Assembly: GCA_009192285.1 (NCBI GenBank)
Contig: CM018609.1
Coordinates: forward strand, 1-64,000
From: Morchella semilibera
Lineage: Eukaryota; Ascomycota; Pezizomycetes; Pezizales; Morchellaceae
DNA: 64,000 bases
Direction: 5' to 3'
The notes beneath the pieces are model-generated. The model was not told where the DNA came from and ran no database searches. It was given only the letters and a program-made list of their open reading frames with translations. Every line of letters begins with the position of its first letter. Position 1 is the first letter of the stretch. The position numbers and the translations under genes were made by a program. Shown piece after piece: positions 9,995 through 23,500 of the stretch.

Positions 9995-10105
9995 CCACAC
10001 TGTTTCAACCACAACCTACATCTAGTACACCAACCGCCAGAATACCATGACGCTGCGGCATTGTTACAGCATTACTATAGTGTAGTGGTTGAAATTCCGA
10101 TTTAA
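9995..10105. repeat. Short inverted repeat
   Basis: TTTCAACCAC near 10001 pairs with GTGGTTGAAA near 10087. This could be the core of another degenerate foldback element. The arms are short, so confidence is low. Confidence 0.35.
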
Positions 10106-10169
10106 TTCGAAAGTTCTCCACGATACCGTATTGCTATGGTATCTATTACATCCCCTTTTTCGTACTATA

Positions 10170-10393
10170 CAACCCCGTTCAGAAGGTCCTGGCACCCCCA
10201 GGTCAAAGTACGAGGGTGTTTCTTCCATTTTCTAATTCTCCCATTACTGTGACTATAACAGAGAGCTACAATATCTCCATTGCGGCCATACCTCATAATT
10301 TTTGAGTATGTAAAGCAGAAATCGTTGTTGGTGTGTTAAAATTCATAAACAGACACAATAGAGTAGGGTGCCAGGACTTTCCGAACAGGGCTG
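10170..10393. mobile_element. MITE-like element, 224 bp, Tc1/mariner-type ends
   Basis: The left end CAACCCCGTTCAGAAGGTCC then TGGCACCC pairs with the right end read in reverse, CAGCCCTGTTCGGAAAGTCC then TGGCACCC. That is 28 bases with about four mismatches. TA lies at 10168–10169 and 10394–10395. The interior has no open frame of interest. CA-initiated ends with TA duplication suggest a non-autonomous fungal Tc1/mariner (Fot/pogo) element. Confidence 0.8.
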
Positions 10394-10395
10394 TA

Positions 10396-12050
10396 CCTAC
10401 TCATCAATGGGACAAAGAAAACGACTAACGCCAAAGTCCAACGGCATCAGGGCGAAAACATTCTAGTATAAGCAATTTCTCGCTCACCGTATGACGGTAA
10501 TCTAAGTAATGGCAAACTAGGATTTTAAGCCCCCTGAAAAACCTAGTGTGGCGTCTTATTATCTCTGTTATCAGATAATAGATGTTTCATACATACAAAT
10601 GTAGTCCCTCGAGCCAGCATGATAATGCAGGCTACCAGCGGGCACCTGTCGTAAAGACTTTCGCGCGGCAGGCCAAGACATGGACAGAGTGTTGGGTACA
10701 GATTTTCTGTCATCAACTACCTATATTATTTCCATATGAGAAAACTGCACTCACCGGATTCGGTCATGTTCTCGGTCTACGGGCGAGCAATTGATCGATA
10801 CCCAAGCCGAAAATCCCAAAGTGGTGCTGTTGATGTGGCACTTGGGTTAAGGGCACCACCACTACTAGGGGTGCACCTATAAAGTTCTACCCTCAATTCC
10901 TCATTTTGGTTGCGGTACAAATGTTCGCTTATGGTACACGGCTAAACAAAAGAGCAAGAAGCAAGTCACCTTTGAATAAAGACTGGATTTATAAAGAGGT
11001 AGAGTGTGGGGAAATAAAAGGAGAAATTCCCTTCCATTGGGATGAGAGAGATGAGGGAAGCGGCTGAGGGGTATATATAGCCGTCCAGTGTCTGCTATGT
11101 GACTTTAGGAAAGAGAGACTCGTTCCTAAACAAATATGCTACAATTTAATGGAATTGGTGTAGTCTACGAGGCCGCTTGAGCCGAGCGGAGGCAAAGGAC
11201 TTGAGATGCCTCTGCATTTTATGGGGTGTGCTTTGTTCCACTCGAGAAATGAAATACCATGCCTCGACGTGTAGGCAATCGAAGGAAATATGGACTCTTG
11301 ATATGACAATGAGAGTAATATAATATGGTGTTGATAGTTTCGTGCTCGTTCTGGGCTCCTTATATACACACATGCGCAATATATATCTGGTAGCGGTATA
11401 ATTCCCCAAACCTCGAGCGGGAATGCCTCGTGAACCACATTGATTAGGGTCGTGTTCTCCTGGGGACGAATCTGTCACTATTAGGTCGCGGGGCACAGGT
11501 ATCAGGTTGCGTAGTACACCAACTACACAATCTTCTAGTATTTGAAACCGGGGATCTAGGTCCCAAGGCAGGCCCTAATCTCCCCGCAAATGCCCAGGGT
11601 ATGTGCAAGCCATCTCTGCATTTTGACGGCTCTAGCTAAACATGAGATCTGAATTTAGTCTCGAGCGGAAACAGGCAAGAAAATTATTTTTATCAAGATA
11701 AACTATTTTTTGGCGCCCCTCGTCGATCGTCATATACTTGCGGGAAGGGTGCTAACATGATATATATAACCTCTCGCCTACCAGTTGTTATGAGGGTGTA
11801 TTCAACAATCTCTGGAAAAAGAATTGATCCTGACAAAATTGTGCAGATACCTCTCTCGGACAAGTTTATCAGAGCAAATTCCGAAATTAGTATGGTTCTT
11901 CAACTTTAGTTTCACATTGCTGTTTCAGTATTCTTTCTGTGGCCTTTCAGACAGTGTGAAGCGGTTGCAACGCGGCACCTTAGAAGATTTGCGAGCCATG
12001 CATTTCGGTTAAAGTTTGGGGCCCAGATAAAGCATTACATGTAAAGTCAA
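10396..12050. other. Non-coding stretch
   Basis: No gene supported. Two overlapping minus-strand frames at 11139–11496 have no domain and overlap in different frames without similarity to anything I recognise. Confidence 0.4.
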
Positions 12051-12182
12051 TTTTGGGGCAACGACGAACCTGGGGCAAGGACGAAAACACAGATTTCAGT
12101 TAATCAAGCAATTAGATACTAGCCCGAGCGACTCCAGTTGTCCCTGTTAGTCGTTCGGCCAGTTTCGTCCTTGTCCCCAAAA
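12051..12182. mobile_element. Inverted-repeat element, 132 bp
   Basis: The left end TTTTGGGGCAACGACGAA pairs with the right end in reverse, TTTTGGGGACAAGGACGAA. A second partial copy of the left end follows at 12071–12090 (TGGGGCAAGGACGAAA), so the left arm is duplicated. No clear target duplication is visible. Probably a small non-autonomous DNA element. Confidence 0.5.
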
Positions 12183-15100
12183 CGACCTTATTTGCACCGA
12201 ACTAGAGGCTGCTGGGACGCAGCTGGTGGCTCCATGCACATCGTGCGACACTCATGCCGGGGTAAGTCTGCCTAGTTGAAACAATACTCACTGTCTACAG
12301 TACTCCTACCCCCGTAGTACTGTCTCTTACCAGGTACCGACAAACACTGAGCGCTGACAGGGGCTCTGCGGCCAATCAGAGAACTTGGGTGTTTCTCTTG
12401 GGTATGATCCGCCAAAACCCAGCCTGATAAAGCCTATTGGAGATTTTTGATAGGTGCATCCAGCTGGGTGACGGGTGGTGATCTGCATCTTTGGCCATCA
12501 GAAAACTGCAGTCATTGCAACGGAAACCTTCAATTTATAAATTACTGTCTAGAAATTAGGGGCCTCCAAGTTCACCCAGAAATCATTATGCTTTTCTTGC
12601 GGAGATAAGAAGGCAAGGGAGGCACGGGACAGGTTGTGATTTAGTATTATTTCGTTGGTCTCTGTTTTGTTGTTCTGGGGCGTACACTGCTCCTGGGAAC
12701 GGCGAGCGCCTCGCCTATGGGCTGCATGCTGTGAGTTATAAATAAATAAATGATGCTTTTTCTTGATATGAGCTACCTTGTTAGAAAACCGTGAGTAAAA
12801 CGATGCGGAAATGGTTGAGGTGTAGAAATCTAGAGTTTCAGAGGTCACATTCGGGAAAGAAGATTCTGGATGTGATTGCGCAAAGGCTTCCACTTCATTG
12901 ATGTCCTACGGTCAAAACTCAAAGATTGGCATGAAAGGTCTAAATTACTACTAATGGTCACTTTGAGGCTGATAATAGGTTCCAACCAACTGTTAACGAG
13001 ATAGCCTGGCTGGAGAACCGTATTTGTCGAGCTTTGGCGGTATTGCGACTACATTTGTAAGGAATATTGCTTGGTTTGCTTCATGCTTACTTCCAAGTCA
13101 TAGAACATTGGCTATCTGTCATCCTTAGACTAAAGCGTCTGCCCGCTTTGCGGAAGATGATGCTGACCATGTCTAAATCCCACATCATACAACAAACAAG
13201 CCTTGACCGTTCTTTTGTGTATGATATAAGATTACCCCCCACATAGTTCGATATGTTATCTGCCGGTGTAAACTAATCTTCCGCTGAGATTCGTGCCCAG
13301 CCCTACCGGAGCTGAACTTTATTCTTCTGATACCTGTCGAGATCATTGAGCGCAGCCAAGGACCGTTGGTCATCAGAGACCAAGGGACGTATGTCGAGCT
13401 GCAATTTTTAGGTAAGTATCCTGTGGCGCAACACAACTTCTCAAACTTTCAAGTACTTGTTTGCCGCAATGTAGAGGAGAACCCGAAACAAACTTCACGT
13501 CTCAGGGCTGTTGCGGGCTCCCCCGACATTTTCCAGTACTTGGCTTCGGGATGCGGTGGCTCCTCCGGCGCGGGGAGACTTTTCCTGACGTAAATGACGG
13601 CCCGTTTAGGGTATCGAGTGGACACATGAGTATCGCGACAACATAGTGCATAGTGTTGATGTAATTGTAGTGAGGGAGACTCGCCAGAGTGTTCTATTTG
13701 GAAAAAGAAACATATTGTATCTGTTTACGTACTACATACAATATAGATAAAGGACGAGAGGCAGCTCCCTCGGCCGGGCCGGCGTTGGGCGCTGGCGGTG
13801 TGATGTCCTCTCCGACTCAACAAAGAGTCCAACACTAACCTAAACGGAATAAAGTTAACTTCCCCTTCCCCTCCAAGGTCAGCGGGGATATATGTTCCCA
13901 GACACTATGTGGACAGCAAGCTTTCCGTGTTGAATAGGTTCAAGACATTTGCCTTTAGTATTTTTTGAATTACTAGGAACAACCCTTCCATCCCTGGTAC
14001 ACAGAGTTCACCCTCAATACCGCGCATTTCGTTTTGATATGAGAGGCTGCATGCAACATATTTCCGCTATATTATCTGCTGCGCCCTTCGCTGATCGCTT
14101 CCTAACCTGGTTCAATATGGGATTGTTAAGTTTACACCTCCGGCAGCTCATTCCTTGGTGGCAGGGTTGGGGTGAGGTGGATACCTCCGTTCACTCAATC
14201 CTTATCGGCGTATCGGTTACTATCAACTCCACACGCGTAGGTTTGATGTTTTCGGCCTGTCGATTCGGCTATGTTTGCGTGGTTCAAATTCCGATAGAAA
14301 TAAACAGTAAAGTTCCTCTGATCTTGTAAAAGGCAATTATTCAGAGTGAAAGTATACATCTACAAAAATGAGGTTTATTCTCAAGTTATGTTTCCGCGGG
14401 TAAAGATACCCATTTTGATTCATACGTTAATTTCGTGCCTCGATCTGGAAGCTGCAGCTCATCGCGGTTTAGAGTGGAAGTAATTCAGGCTGCTCTATTG
14501 TCAGCAGTTCTTTATTCATAACCCCATACCGCAGGCATCTATAGATTAGGGTTCTCAATCATACTATTAATTTAAATTTCCTTCAATATGTGATTCTTAT
14601 AAAGTCGAGAGCTGTCGGTGATGGGAACCCTAACCCAGCACGCCCCACAAGAAAAAACACCGAGGCGGGCACAAGTGGAAATAGTTCAACTAGAAATAAT
14701 AACCTAGATCACGAGTAGCTTGGGGCTGGGCGTCCATAGGCTGGCCGCCGTATAAATACCGACTTGAGCGGGATAGGCACTTGGTTCGGGGTGGATAAAC
14801 TGGTGGGAGCTGGATAGGAACTTGGATAGGAGCTTAATTTAATGATTTACTACCCCTTATTCTAGCGATGTTGTCCACCTTCTAATAGGGGTTAGAATTT
14901 AGGTGTGAAATCAATTAGTTGATGACGAAGCCCCACAAACCCCAGCGCAAGCAGCATTCCCCGCCGGACGAAGGGATAGCTTGGTACCCCAACCGCAAAA
15001 AGCGGAGACAACCCATGGTTGTTTAATGCTAGTCATATTGTACGAGTTGTGTTAATAAGGAGGGAAGGGAAGGAGAGCGGACGGGGACCGCATCAGCATC

Positions 15101-16580
15101 TGACCCCCTTTCTGGTACAATTCTCCTTTGTTTCTATTTTCCTTCGTACGGTGGATGGCGGCGGAGGCAGAGGTAGTTCTGTGGCAGTGTGCCTGTGGTA
15201 TTTCATAGCCAGAAGGCTGCATTCAATGAATGAATTAAACGAGATAAAAAAAAAAGAATTTGTGATATGACAAAGTGAGACCGAGTGATATATGATGATT
15301 TTAATGTGCCGGGAAGGACAAAGCACACGCCGAAGCAATGACAAGATCGGCAAAAGGACGAGAAGGGGTCCTAGGGGTTTGGTAGTGATGTTCAGGATGA
15401 TATGAAGTGGAACGGTTAAAAGGCTGTTGGTCGGCTTGCAAAGGCTCCACCAAGATATTATCGATGGTACCGGATACCAAATCAAATCTACAAGTTCCGA
15501 AACGTGCACCAGCAAGATTTCCTCCGTGTCATATTATACTCTGGGCCTCAGGGGACTCAATAGACCTTCAGGGGCCCCAGGGGACTGTCAGGAGAGTCAG
15601 GAGACTCAAACATAAATGGTAAAGTTATATCGTATTTTACTCATTGGATTGATACCTGTTATTGGGCGTAGGTCCTCGTAAAGAGTTCGTTCGACACCAA
15701 GGATGTCTTCTTCTCACCCACTCCTAGACCACCGGTTCCCACAGATTGTCTATAGGGTTTAAAGTGCCATATCCTCTACACATGATAGACAACCCTACCA
15801 GCCAAACCCAAAACCTTTGTAGCATGAGCTGTGCTGGTTTGATGTGCTGGGTGGGTTTGAAGAAATACACCAAGACCTGGACCTCCAGCAACTCCAATTA
15901 TAACTCCTATAACCCCTCCCAACAATCCTGGAGCGGTCCCACTTTGGATATAGAATATTAAACAGGCGGTTACTCATAATCTCAACATATACCAACAATT
16001 ATTAGCATTTGCATTGTCAGTGGTAGTTGTTATCAGTCGACTTTAGCCATTTCAGGTGTGGTTTTGGTTGCTTTACGGCATGGTGCTGTACTTGCGGCTA
16101 GAATAGGTTTCCACCAGGTTTGTGCGAGAAAACGCTGTTGCAACACAGAAGTGGTGGCAGAAACCTATTTTCGCGGCAAGTACGTATCACCACATCGCAT
16201 TATCATTGGGAAATCAGATACACACACGGGGACAGGCAGATAATGGGCTTTCTCACCTTGAGGAAATATTTTCAAAAACGAGCAGGAAACCTTACTAACG
16301 TTGGTTCACATTCTTCCAAGGTGGTGGGTGTTGGGCTATTGTTCGTTCCCTCTCAGCGAGGTTTCCTGGTCAGAAAGATGCCGGATGGAGCAACCCAACT
16401 TGGTAGCTTTTCAGGTAGGAGGACCAAGGGCGCGTTCCATAGAAGGCTAGTTGTCACTGCCATGGAAAGCATAGAACTAGCTGGAATGACAGATTAAGGC
16501 CTTAGTAATCCAAGTAAGCGTACGGTCGGGAAGCTTTGAGGTGAAAGTCTATGCTAGAAGGACAACGTTACTATATTATT
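12183..16580. other. Gene-poor stretch
   Basis: No gene I can support over 4.4 kb. Open frames reach 126 codons (13949–14329, +, hydrophobic patches, no ATG start) and 140 codons (15093–15515, -), but none shows a family signature or plausible splicing. TTAGGG-type bases occur at about 14623 (AACCCTAACCCAGCA), a word that recurs at 21850. A copy of the scattered motif lies at 15283–15300. Short direct repeats of CAGGGGACTC lie at 15545–15600. Confidence 0.4.
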
Positions 16581-16648
16581 AACGGAGTTCCAGAAAGGTA
16601 TGTCCCTACCTCCGAAATGAGCAGGGACCTTTCAGTTAAGACTCCGTT
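16581..16648. repeat. Foldback hairpin
   Basis: AACGGAGT…AAAGGT…TCCCT on the left pairs with AGGGACCTTT…ACTCCGTT on the right, around a ~15-base loop. The stem has one internal mismatch block and one bulge. It could be a tiny foldback element or a structured RNA. Nothing flanking decides between them. Confidence 0.5.
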
Positions 16649-19600
16649 CTCTCCTTCAAATGGAGCGATAGAGTGGAATGACTAGGTAGCATTTCCTCAA
16701 AAAACCCTTTTCACCAATCAAATTTGCTTTTACAAGATATTTTCGAACGCGCCATTAATCGAATCAAAACGGAAGGGGCCTGCGCAGCCACCTCATCTTT
16801 GATACAGCAAAGAGAAACCTCATGCTCCTAAGGACGCCTCCACCCATACAGGCGGCAAACAATACACTTGACATGATTGGTAAACCATTCTGGCTGCTTC
16901 TCGCTTATTATGCCAGTTATGAGTACTATAGGGCGACGCAACAGATTTACTTATTGGGATTATCCAAGATTGATACCGGTCATTGAATACCAAAACTACT
17001 ACGTGCATATATAGCGCAAGACTGGCGCTTGAATATATATTGATAATCCTCATTAACTCTTGGACCGATCGTGATAAGTAGAATTGCGACAAAATATACC
17101 GGCCATTAGGATTCAATATATCCTCTCCACCTCGAGTAGGGCATTAAAAGAACAGTTTTTTTAGATCAGCGCCAGCTATTCTCCTGGCTGGGTGGGTCGG
17201 CGCCTCCAGAATCATTCTAGCTGGGAGTCTGGATCGGTGGTTAAGACATTATTCCCTCAATGGAAGACATCCCGTAGATGTTTTCAAGGATCTGTAGGCA
17301 TTCGGTGAAAGCCTTATTTGGTATCCCTCACCTTGCAATTATATATCTAACTTATTATTCACCAAGCTCGACTAGTCGCAGTATATTGTGTTATATCAAA
17401 ACTATTCGGACCCAAAGGACTATGGAACAACGCACTTAATCTAGGAGTAACCCACAGAGTGCTAAACCGTCGGAAGAAATTATGAAAATACTCGAGAGTC
17501 CAATTGATGTCTAATCTGACGGTCCTGTGGTAGAGTTTTGTCTATCTTATGTTGGGGTTTGTTGCGTTAACTGCCGTCCGGGCAATTTTGATAACATTGT
17601 TCATTCCAGCAAAAGCCATAATTTCTGAGAATCTGTACTGACCAGCAACATAGCCTTCAAATCCAAGTCTCGCCTCAAAATTACTACTTACGACGCGGCC
17701 GCCGCGCACTATTTGCAACGAGTCCGTCTACCCGTTTTCGGGTGCCAGGCCAAAGAGGCGTCAAGAATGGTCCGTCTTGAGGGGCAGTCAGGAGCGGGCT
17801 GTACTTTGGAGACGCAGGACTGAAGACGGCCGTCATGACAGCCGGGTGCTTGGTATGGCTGGCTGATGATATCTAGTGACAGAGGAGTCCTATCCAGTCC
17901 TGATTATCAATGCTTGAATTGAGGAATAATCGATTTCCTACCATAGTTTGTGATTAAACAATCAACTCCGGTCATTCCGTGTCCCTCCGCCGATGCCACC
18001 GGTCAAATTTAGTTCCCAACCGTCAACTGAGACCTCCGGCTACCAATGGCAGTCCCCAGCAGCTCCTTGCAATGATTACAGACCTCTCTAGGGCCTTCCC
18101 GCCGTTTGATGTCTTCAATTTTTATAGATTGGACGCCGTCTGTTTAGCATTCTCCCATGTAAGGGCAACGGAGGGACTGCAAAGCGTCCGAGACAGCTAG
18201 GAAAACTCCTTGAACTTACGCGCCATCCTTAAATAGTTCCAATAGTTCCATAACGACAGAAAGGAGAGGATTGTTGAAGAGGTAAGGCAGTTCAATATGC
18301 GTTGCGTCTGAATGTGCAGGTGTCGTGAAGGTATATGCGAAATGAATCGCCACGTCAAAGATCCCGGGACAAGCCCCATAGCAACCCGCGGTTGCGTTGT
18401 CACGGAACTTTTGAAGAACTAACACGTTTCCAGCTTCTTCTTAAAGATCTGGACATTGTTAATGGATACATGTATGTTGGTTGCGGGTGCTCTGAACTAT
18501 GTGATATAGTGACGTACATATGGCATGTGTCGGGTACATATGCCTCAAAGGGTTATCAATGCTCTGGCCCGTAAACATGCTCACGGTGTTTGGGGATATT
18601 GCCTGTTCCCTTCCATAAGACAGCCAAATTTGAAATACCATATGAGATCTGAAGAGTTCATGCTCTCGATTTATGAGCTTGTGCAAACCAGTCCTGGTAG
18701 TCACCACCTTGGAATAGAAAATCCCAACACCCCATGAACGCGTCTACATCAACTTTTCTCACCCGTGAATCTTGACCCACCAGCCAACCTTTTGGTCTAT
18801 TGATAGTAGTAATAGGCACGGGACAATACGAGACGAGACTTGGACAGGTCTTGCCCTGCCTTGTAATCCCTGACTCTGGCCAGTCTCGAGACAACGAGGT
18901 CTTGACAGAATCTCGAGACTTCGATTCCGGTTCCAGGAAAGGCCAGACAAGGACAAAGGGACTCGGAATTCTATTGCTAACCCTAACCCTGATTTAGTTT
19001 GTAATATCAAATTGTATAGTGGAAAAAAGTCCAAAAGGTCTCGAGATAACTCGGCTCGTGCCCATCACTAATCCATAAACTGTTTGTTTTACTGGAAAGC
19101 GATAGAGGGGTCACTATCGATGAGCATAATCCCATGGTGCCTTAAAGCAACAGAAAGAGCACGTGGATGTTTTTTCCAGAGTAATCCAAGCGTCTACTTC
19201 TCTCCGACCTAGGTTCCCTACCTTCTGGCTTTGTATGTTATGTTGTTCCTATAGTTAGAAAGAGCTGCTAGGGTGAGGCGGTAGAGCCCCTGAGCTTGCT
19301 TTTCGTATTAACTGCCGCTAGATAGTGTCCATCCGTCCAGGGGCTTGGGAGGTCAAAGAGCAGCAATGACCGTCCAGAGGGGCTTGGTAATGCCCAACCG
19401 TTGGGTATAAGAACAGAGTTTAACGATCAATTATATGTAAAGTATGAAAGGACCTCCAGCGGTCTTTCTCCCACTGAACCCCAACAGGTTCATAGTAACC
19501 AGCCATACAACGGAACTATACGACGGAACTGTTGAGACCAACCACCCTTTTGAACAATGATAACTCGCATATGTGTTTTCCTAACACCCGCAGGGAAGTG

Positions 19601-20567
19601 CGTCTGGCAGGAAAACTAAACGAGTGTTGATAGTAAACGGAGCCCAAAGATTTTGAATTCACAACAATTGGGCACCGGCTCTGTCAAGACCGGCTTGTTG
19701 GATGTTTCTTACCAGCAACAATATCTGACTGCGTCTCATGTCATCCAGATATGTGGGCGTTGACAGGCACCATACTTATTGTCTGCAGCCCGAGGAGGGG
19801 ATGCTCCTTTTGCGTGTTTTTGCGAAATTAAACGTTGTAAAGGTGTGTGCTGAAGCTCTGGCTCCGGAATGGGGGGAAAGTTTTGGTCCCAGAGAACTAC
19901 AACATCCGTCATAACCACGCATGTGTATCATTACTAACTTTGTTCTTGTATCGAACAATTTGACAGTTGACGGACCGTGTGATGATGTCAATCATAAAAG
20001 AGGTTCATAGATAAATACGGCCGGTGGGGTGGGGGAAGTATTCAGTGCTCGTTCCCACCCCTTAACTAAAACATTGGAGGGATATTGCAAATTAGCAACA
20101 AGAAAGACCTGGGAAATACCAAGAAAAACTGCAACTCGATCAAGTGGTAGGATCAGCGGTACATACCATGACTAATGCAATGCTGCGTTTGCAAGAAGAT
20201 TTAAATCTACTTATGCAATCAAGCTGTGCATCCGACATATAACACAATATGGAAGTGTAATGCTTTCTTACCAATATAGATTTGCTAACCCTAACTGGCT
20301 TTACATGTCCCTCGTCAAATTCACTAGGATTTGAACCATCTTGATACATGGCATGATAGAACCCATGAATAGCAATTGCTTGACAGGTCCAACCTATTCG
20401 AATAGCGCGTACCTGCTAATATATCCAGCATGAAGGCGGCTGATTTAATCACACACGCTGTCCCCAAGCAGCCTCCGCACCTAATTACGACCTCATATTT
20501 CTTAGCTGACCGGCTACGCGTGCTCACTGAACCAAATGGGAAAAGAGAAAGAAAAAAAAACTGATAT
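16649..20567. other. Gene-poor stretch with CTCGAG-rich patch
   Basis: No supported gene. At 18835–19050 the word TCTCGAGAC or TCTCGAGAT occurs three times with related GAGACGAGAC words. It is followed by CTAACCCTAACCCT at 18977–18990, an interstitial telomere-type tract. Other frames here are short and featureless. Confidence 0.4.
18977..18990 (-). repeat. Interstitial telomere-type repeat
   Basis: CTAACCCTAACCCT, two C-strand units of the 6-base type, inside the CTCGAG-rich patch. Confidence 0.6.
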
Positions 20568-23500
20568 CGAGTGACATCCTATGATCCGAAAATATATAAC
20601 CACCGCCCCGGAGTTCTCATACTTATGTCGACGACGGACTCAGTGAACTTTCCTCCTACAGCCTTGCTGAACTAGTAAGAATACCCAGTATGCTCAGTCT
20701 CTGACCCTCGCGAAAACGTTAAAGTCCAGTATAATGTCAGTCTTTAGTGCCCTGGCATTTGTATTTTTATCTATTATGAACAACGGATTCATTATCCAAT
20801 GAGCTAATCTCGGACCAGCTCCTGAGGTTCCTTCCTGGTAAGGAAAAGGTTAGGTAGAAATCAGGGGGAGATAGACTTAAGCCAACCCATTGGGCACATG
20901 ACTTACGAATTTATGGAAAAAGCTTGGTAGCTAAACATAAGATGTTTGGTACACTGATTCTTGTTGAGTGAAGTATTATTTCAAGTATAGGGATCTCGTG
21001 AGAAAGAGAGCTTGCTTGTGAACCGATAATATAACCGACCAAAAGCAGTTGCCTTTCACGATATAAGAGTGGTATATGGACACGAACAGGCACTGCATAG
21101 TTTACTAGGAATATGTAGCGTACCGGTCACCGGACCCAATGGGTATAAAGGCCATAAATCAATACTAGGCTCACTACAGCTACCCGAGGGCTACACCATG
21201 ATCCGAACCTAGCTACAACGTGGAGCGGGTGATAGCGGGTGACCAACATGCAAGTGATAGTTTATGACGGCGATACGGAGGTGGCAAAACACTTTCCTTA
21301 TTTCACTCGTTACTTGTGGCAAAATAATTAAAGAAGATTTCCCGACATTTTGTGTATTCTTAAGGAACTTGTGGGGCGTCAACATTAAGTACGCGAAATA
21401 GTTAGAGACCAGGCCCAAGCCCGAGATTATCAGGTAAAATTTTTAAATATAGGTTCGTCAGAACGAGAGAGAGAGAGCTGGAAAACAGTTATCAAATGTA
21501 TATATAAACAGAAATCCTCTTCCGCCGTTATAGGTCTGTCAGATAAGCGTGGTACTATAAAACATTGTTATATCCAAAAAAGGTCTAGCAAGGTTGGTAT
21601 AAACGAGGCATAAACACTTTTCCTGCAAGATATAGTGAAAAAGAAAAACAGCTTACTCAACCAAAAGTAATAATAGGATCTTGCTAGCCGTGCTGGTCTA
21701 ACCCGTGAAACAGGTGCCACTCCCGATAATCTATTCACTACAAGTTTTCACATTATTTTCTTAGGCTAGAGCAAAGATCTAACCTACTAGAACTACTATT
21801 TACTGTAAAAAGGATTTGCGAAATTCCTGGCGTTTCAGGTAAGAACAAAAAACCCTAACCCAGCATGGCAACCGTCTATCCAACAAAATATACCTTAACT
21901 AGAAATACTAATGTCACAATACGGTGTGGGAAATACCCTGGGTGAAGACGTCACGCAGGTTAAATTGAGTTACTAGAGTGAAAAGTTAGCGGGGACGGGG
22001 GCAGAGGGGTGGGGGTTCTTCAGGCCCATAGTTACACCAGGGGTAGGAACTAATACCTATACACAAAGAGAGAAATATTGATTACAAGTAACCACTCAGT
22101 TGTGCTACATTGCTGTGAGAAGTAACGACCAACCCCGTATTGCCGAGAGTAAGTGATGGAGTCAAAATCGACGTTTTATAGACATACACTTCTGCAACAT
22201 AATTAATACATTCATGAAGAAAGTACATGACGCCCAGGATGTACAGAGCGGCCGGTAAACATTGTAATGGACTAAACAATTAAGAAATACCGGAGTCGCC
22301 GGGACGTAGAGAGAATCTAGGCTCAGTACAGAAGTTATTGACCGACGGTGCTCGTGCAAATTCATTGTTGTTTAATAGCCAAAAACTTACAAACTATGTG
22401 TCAATCCTAATTATATTATACAAAATGTACCATAATGTAATCCTCTCAAGCGACAGAAGAACACGAGTGATAGCTGGTGATCCGGTCTCAAAACGTCATT
22501 CATCGGATATCATTTTTACGTATTCTGCGGCATTAGCTGGGAGCTTGAGCTATCGTGAGACTATAACCGTCGCCTTGAACATTGGAGGCTTTTGTTAGCC
22601 ATGTAGAAGTAACATTTCCACCCAGGCGGCCGACAAACAATATCTTGGGGCCGGGAACCTACCCTAAGCTTTTCCGGAATCACAGAACCCGCAAAGGTTC
22701 TCATGGATTCCATCTCACTCTTGAAGGCACAAGCTCTGGCCCGACCCGATTCATGGTCACAGTTTGGCTGGCGATGTGAAGGAGGGGTCGGTGGGCTTAG
22801 GCTGGAGTAGACGATACCCGCAGGTAGATATTTATTATAACGTATCGCGGGTTTGCGTTCTCGTGATTGTTATTTAAATAGCCCGTGGAAAGAGCATTGA
22901 GAAATTTAGATTGTCAGAAAGCTAGAGCGTTCTAATAACCCGCAGGATTGCATATTTTCCGATCGTCTATGTTTGCAAATAGGGTAAGAAATAATCCTGT
23001 AAATGTCGGGGCTGATGAGGTCTCTGGATAGTTTAAGAGAGGAAATACGCCCTAAGCGGAATTCAGTGTAGCTGATAATCAGTATGAGGTGAATTCTGGC
23101 GCTCTTTGAATGGGCAGGCTTAGCCGTGAATGTAGTATTACGGTGCTAAGGCAGGGATACATGGACCGAAACCGACAGGTGAAGGTAAATAGAGGTTCTA
23201 GTCCTCGTCATACTCATTCTAACATGTTGCGGGATATGTATCAAACTGGCGTCTTGTGATTCATTTTTATATGGAAAGATTCGTCACAAGTAATCAGTCG
23301 AGTGATAGTTCGTGATCGGAAAACTTCCACGGCACTCTACACAATTGTCGGCAATAACTAGAAATTTATATTCCGGGCTTGGCTCAAGCGCTTCAATGAG
23401 CCTACCGTGTGTCTAAAGATAGGTTGGTAACCCATAACACCACCTGCACCTGATGCACGTACGTGTATTTACACCACAATTTTGCCTGCAAACGCGCATT

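Noticed and set aside
14265-14295. B-box-like word GGTTCAAATTCC suggesting a tRNA
   Set aside because: No matching A box, acceptor stem or anticodon arm could be drawn around it.
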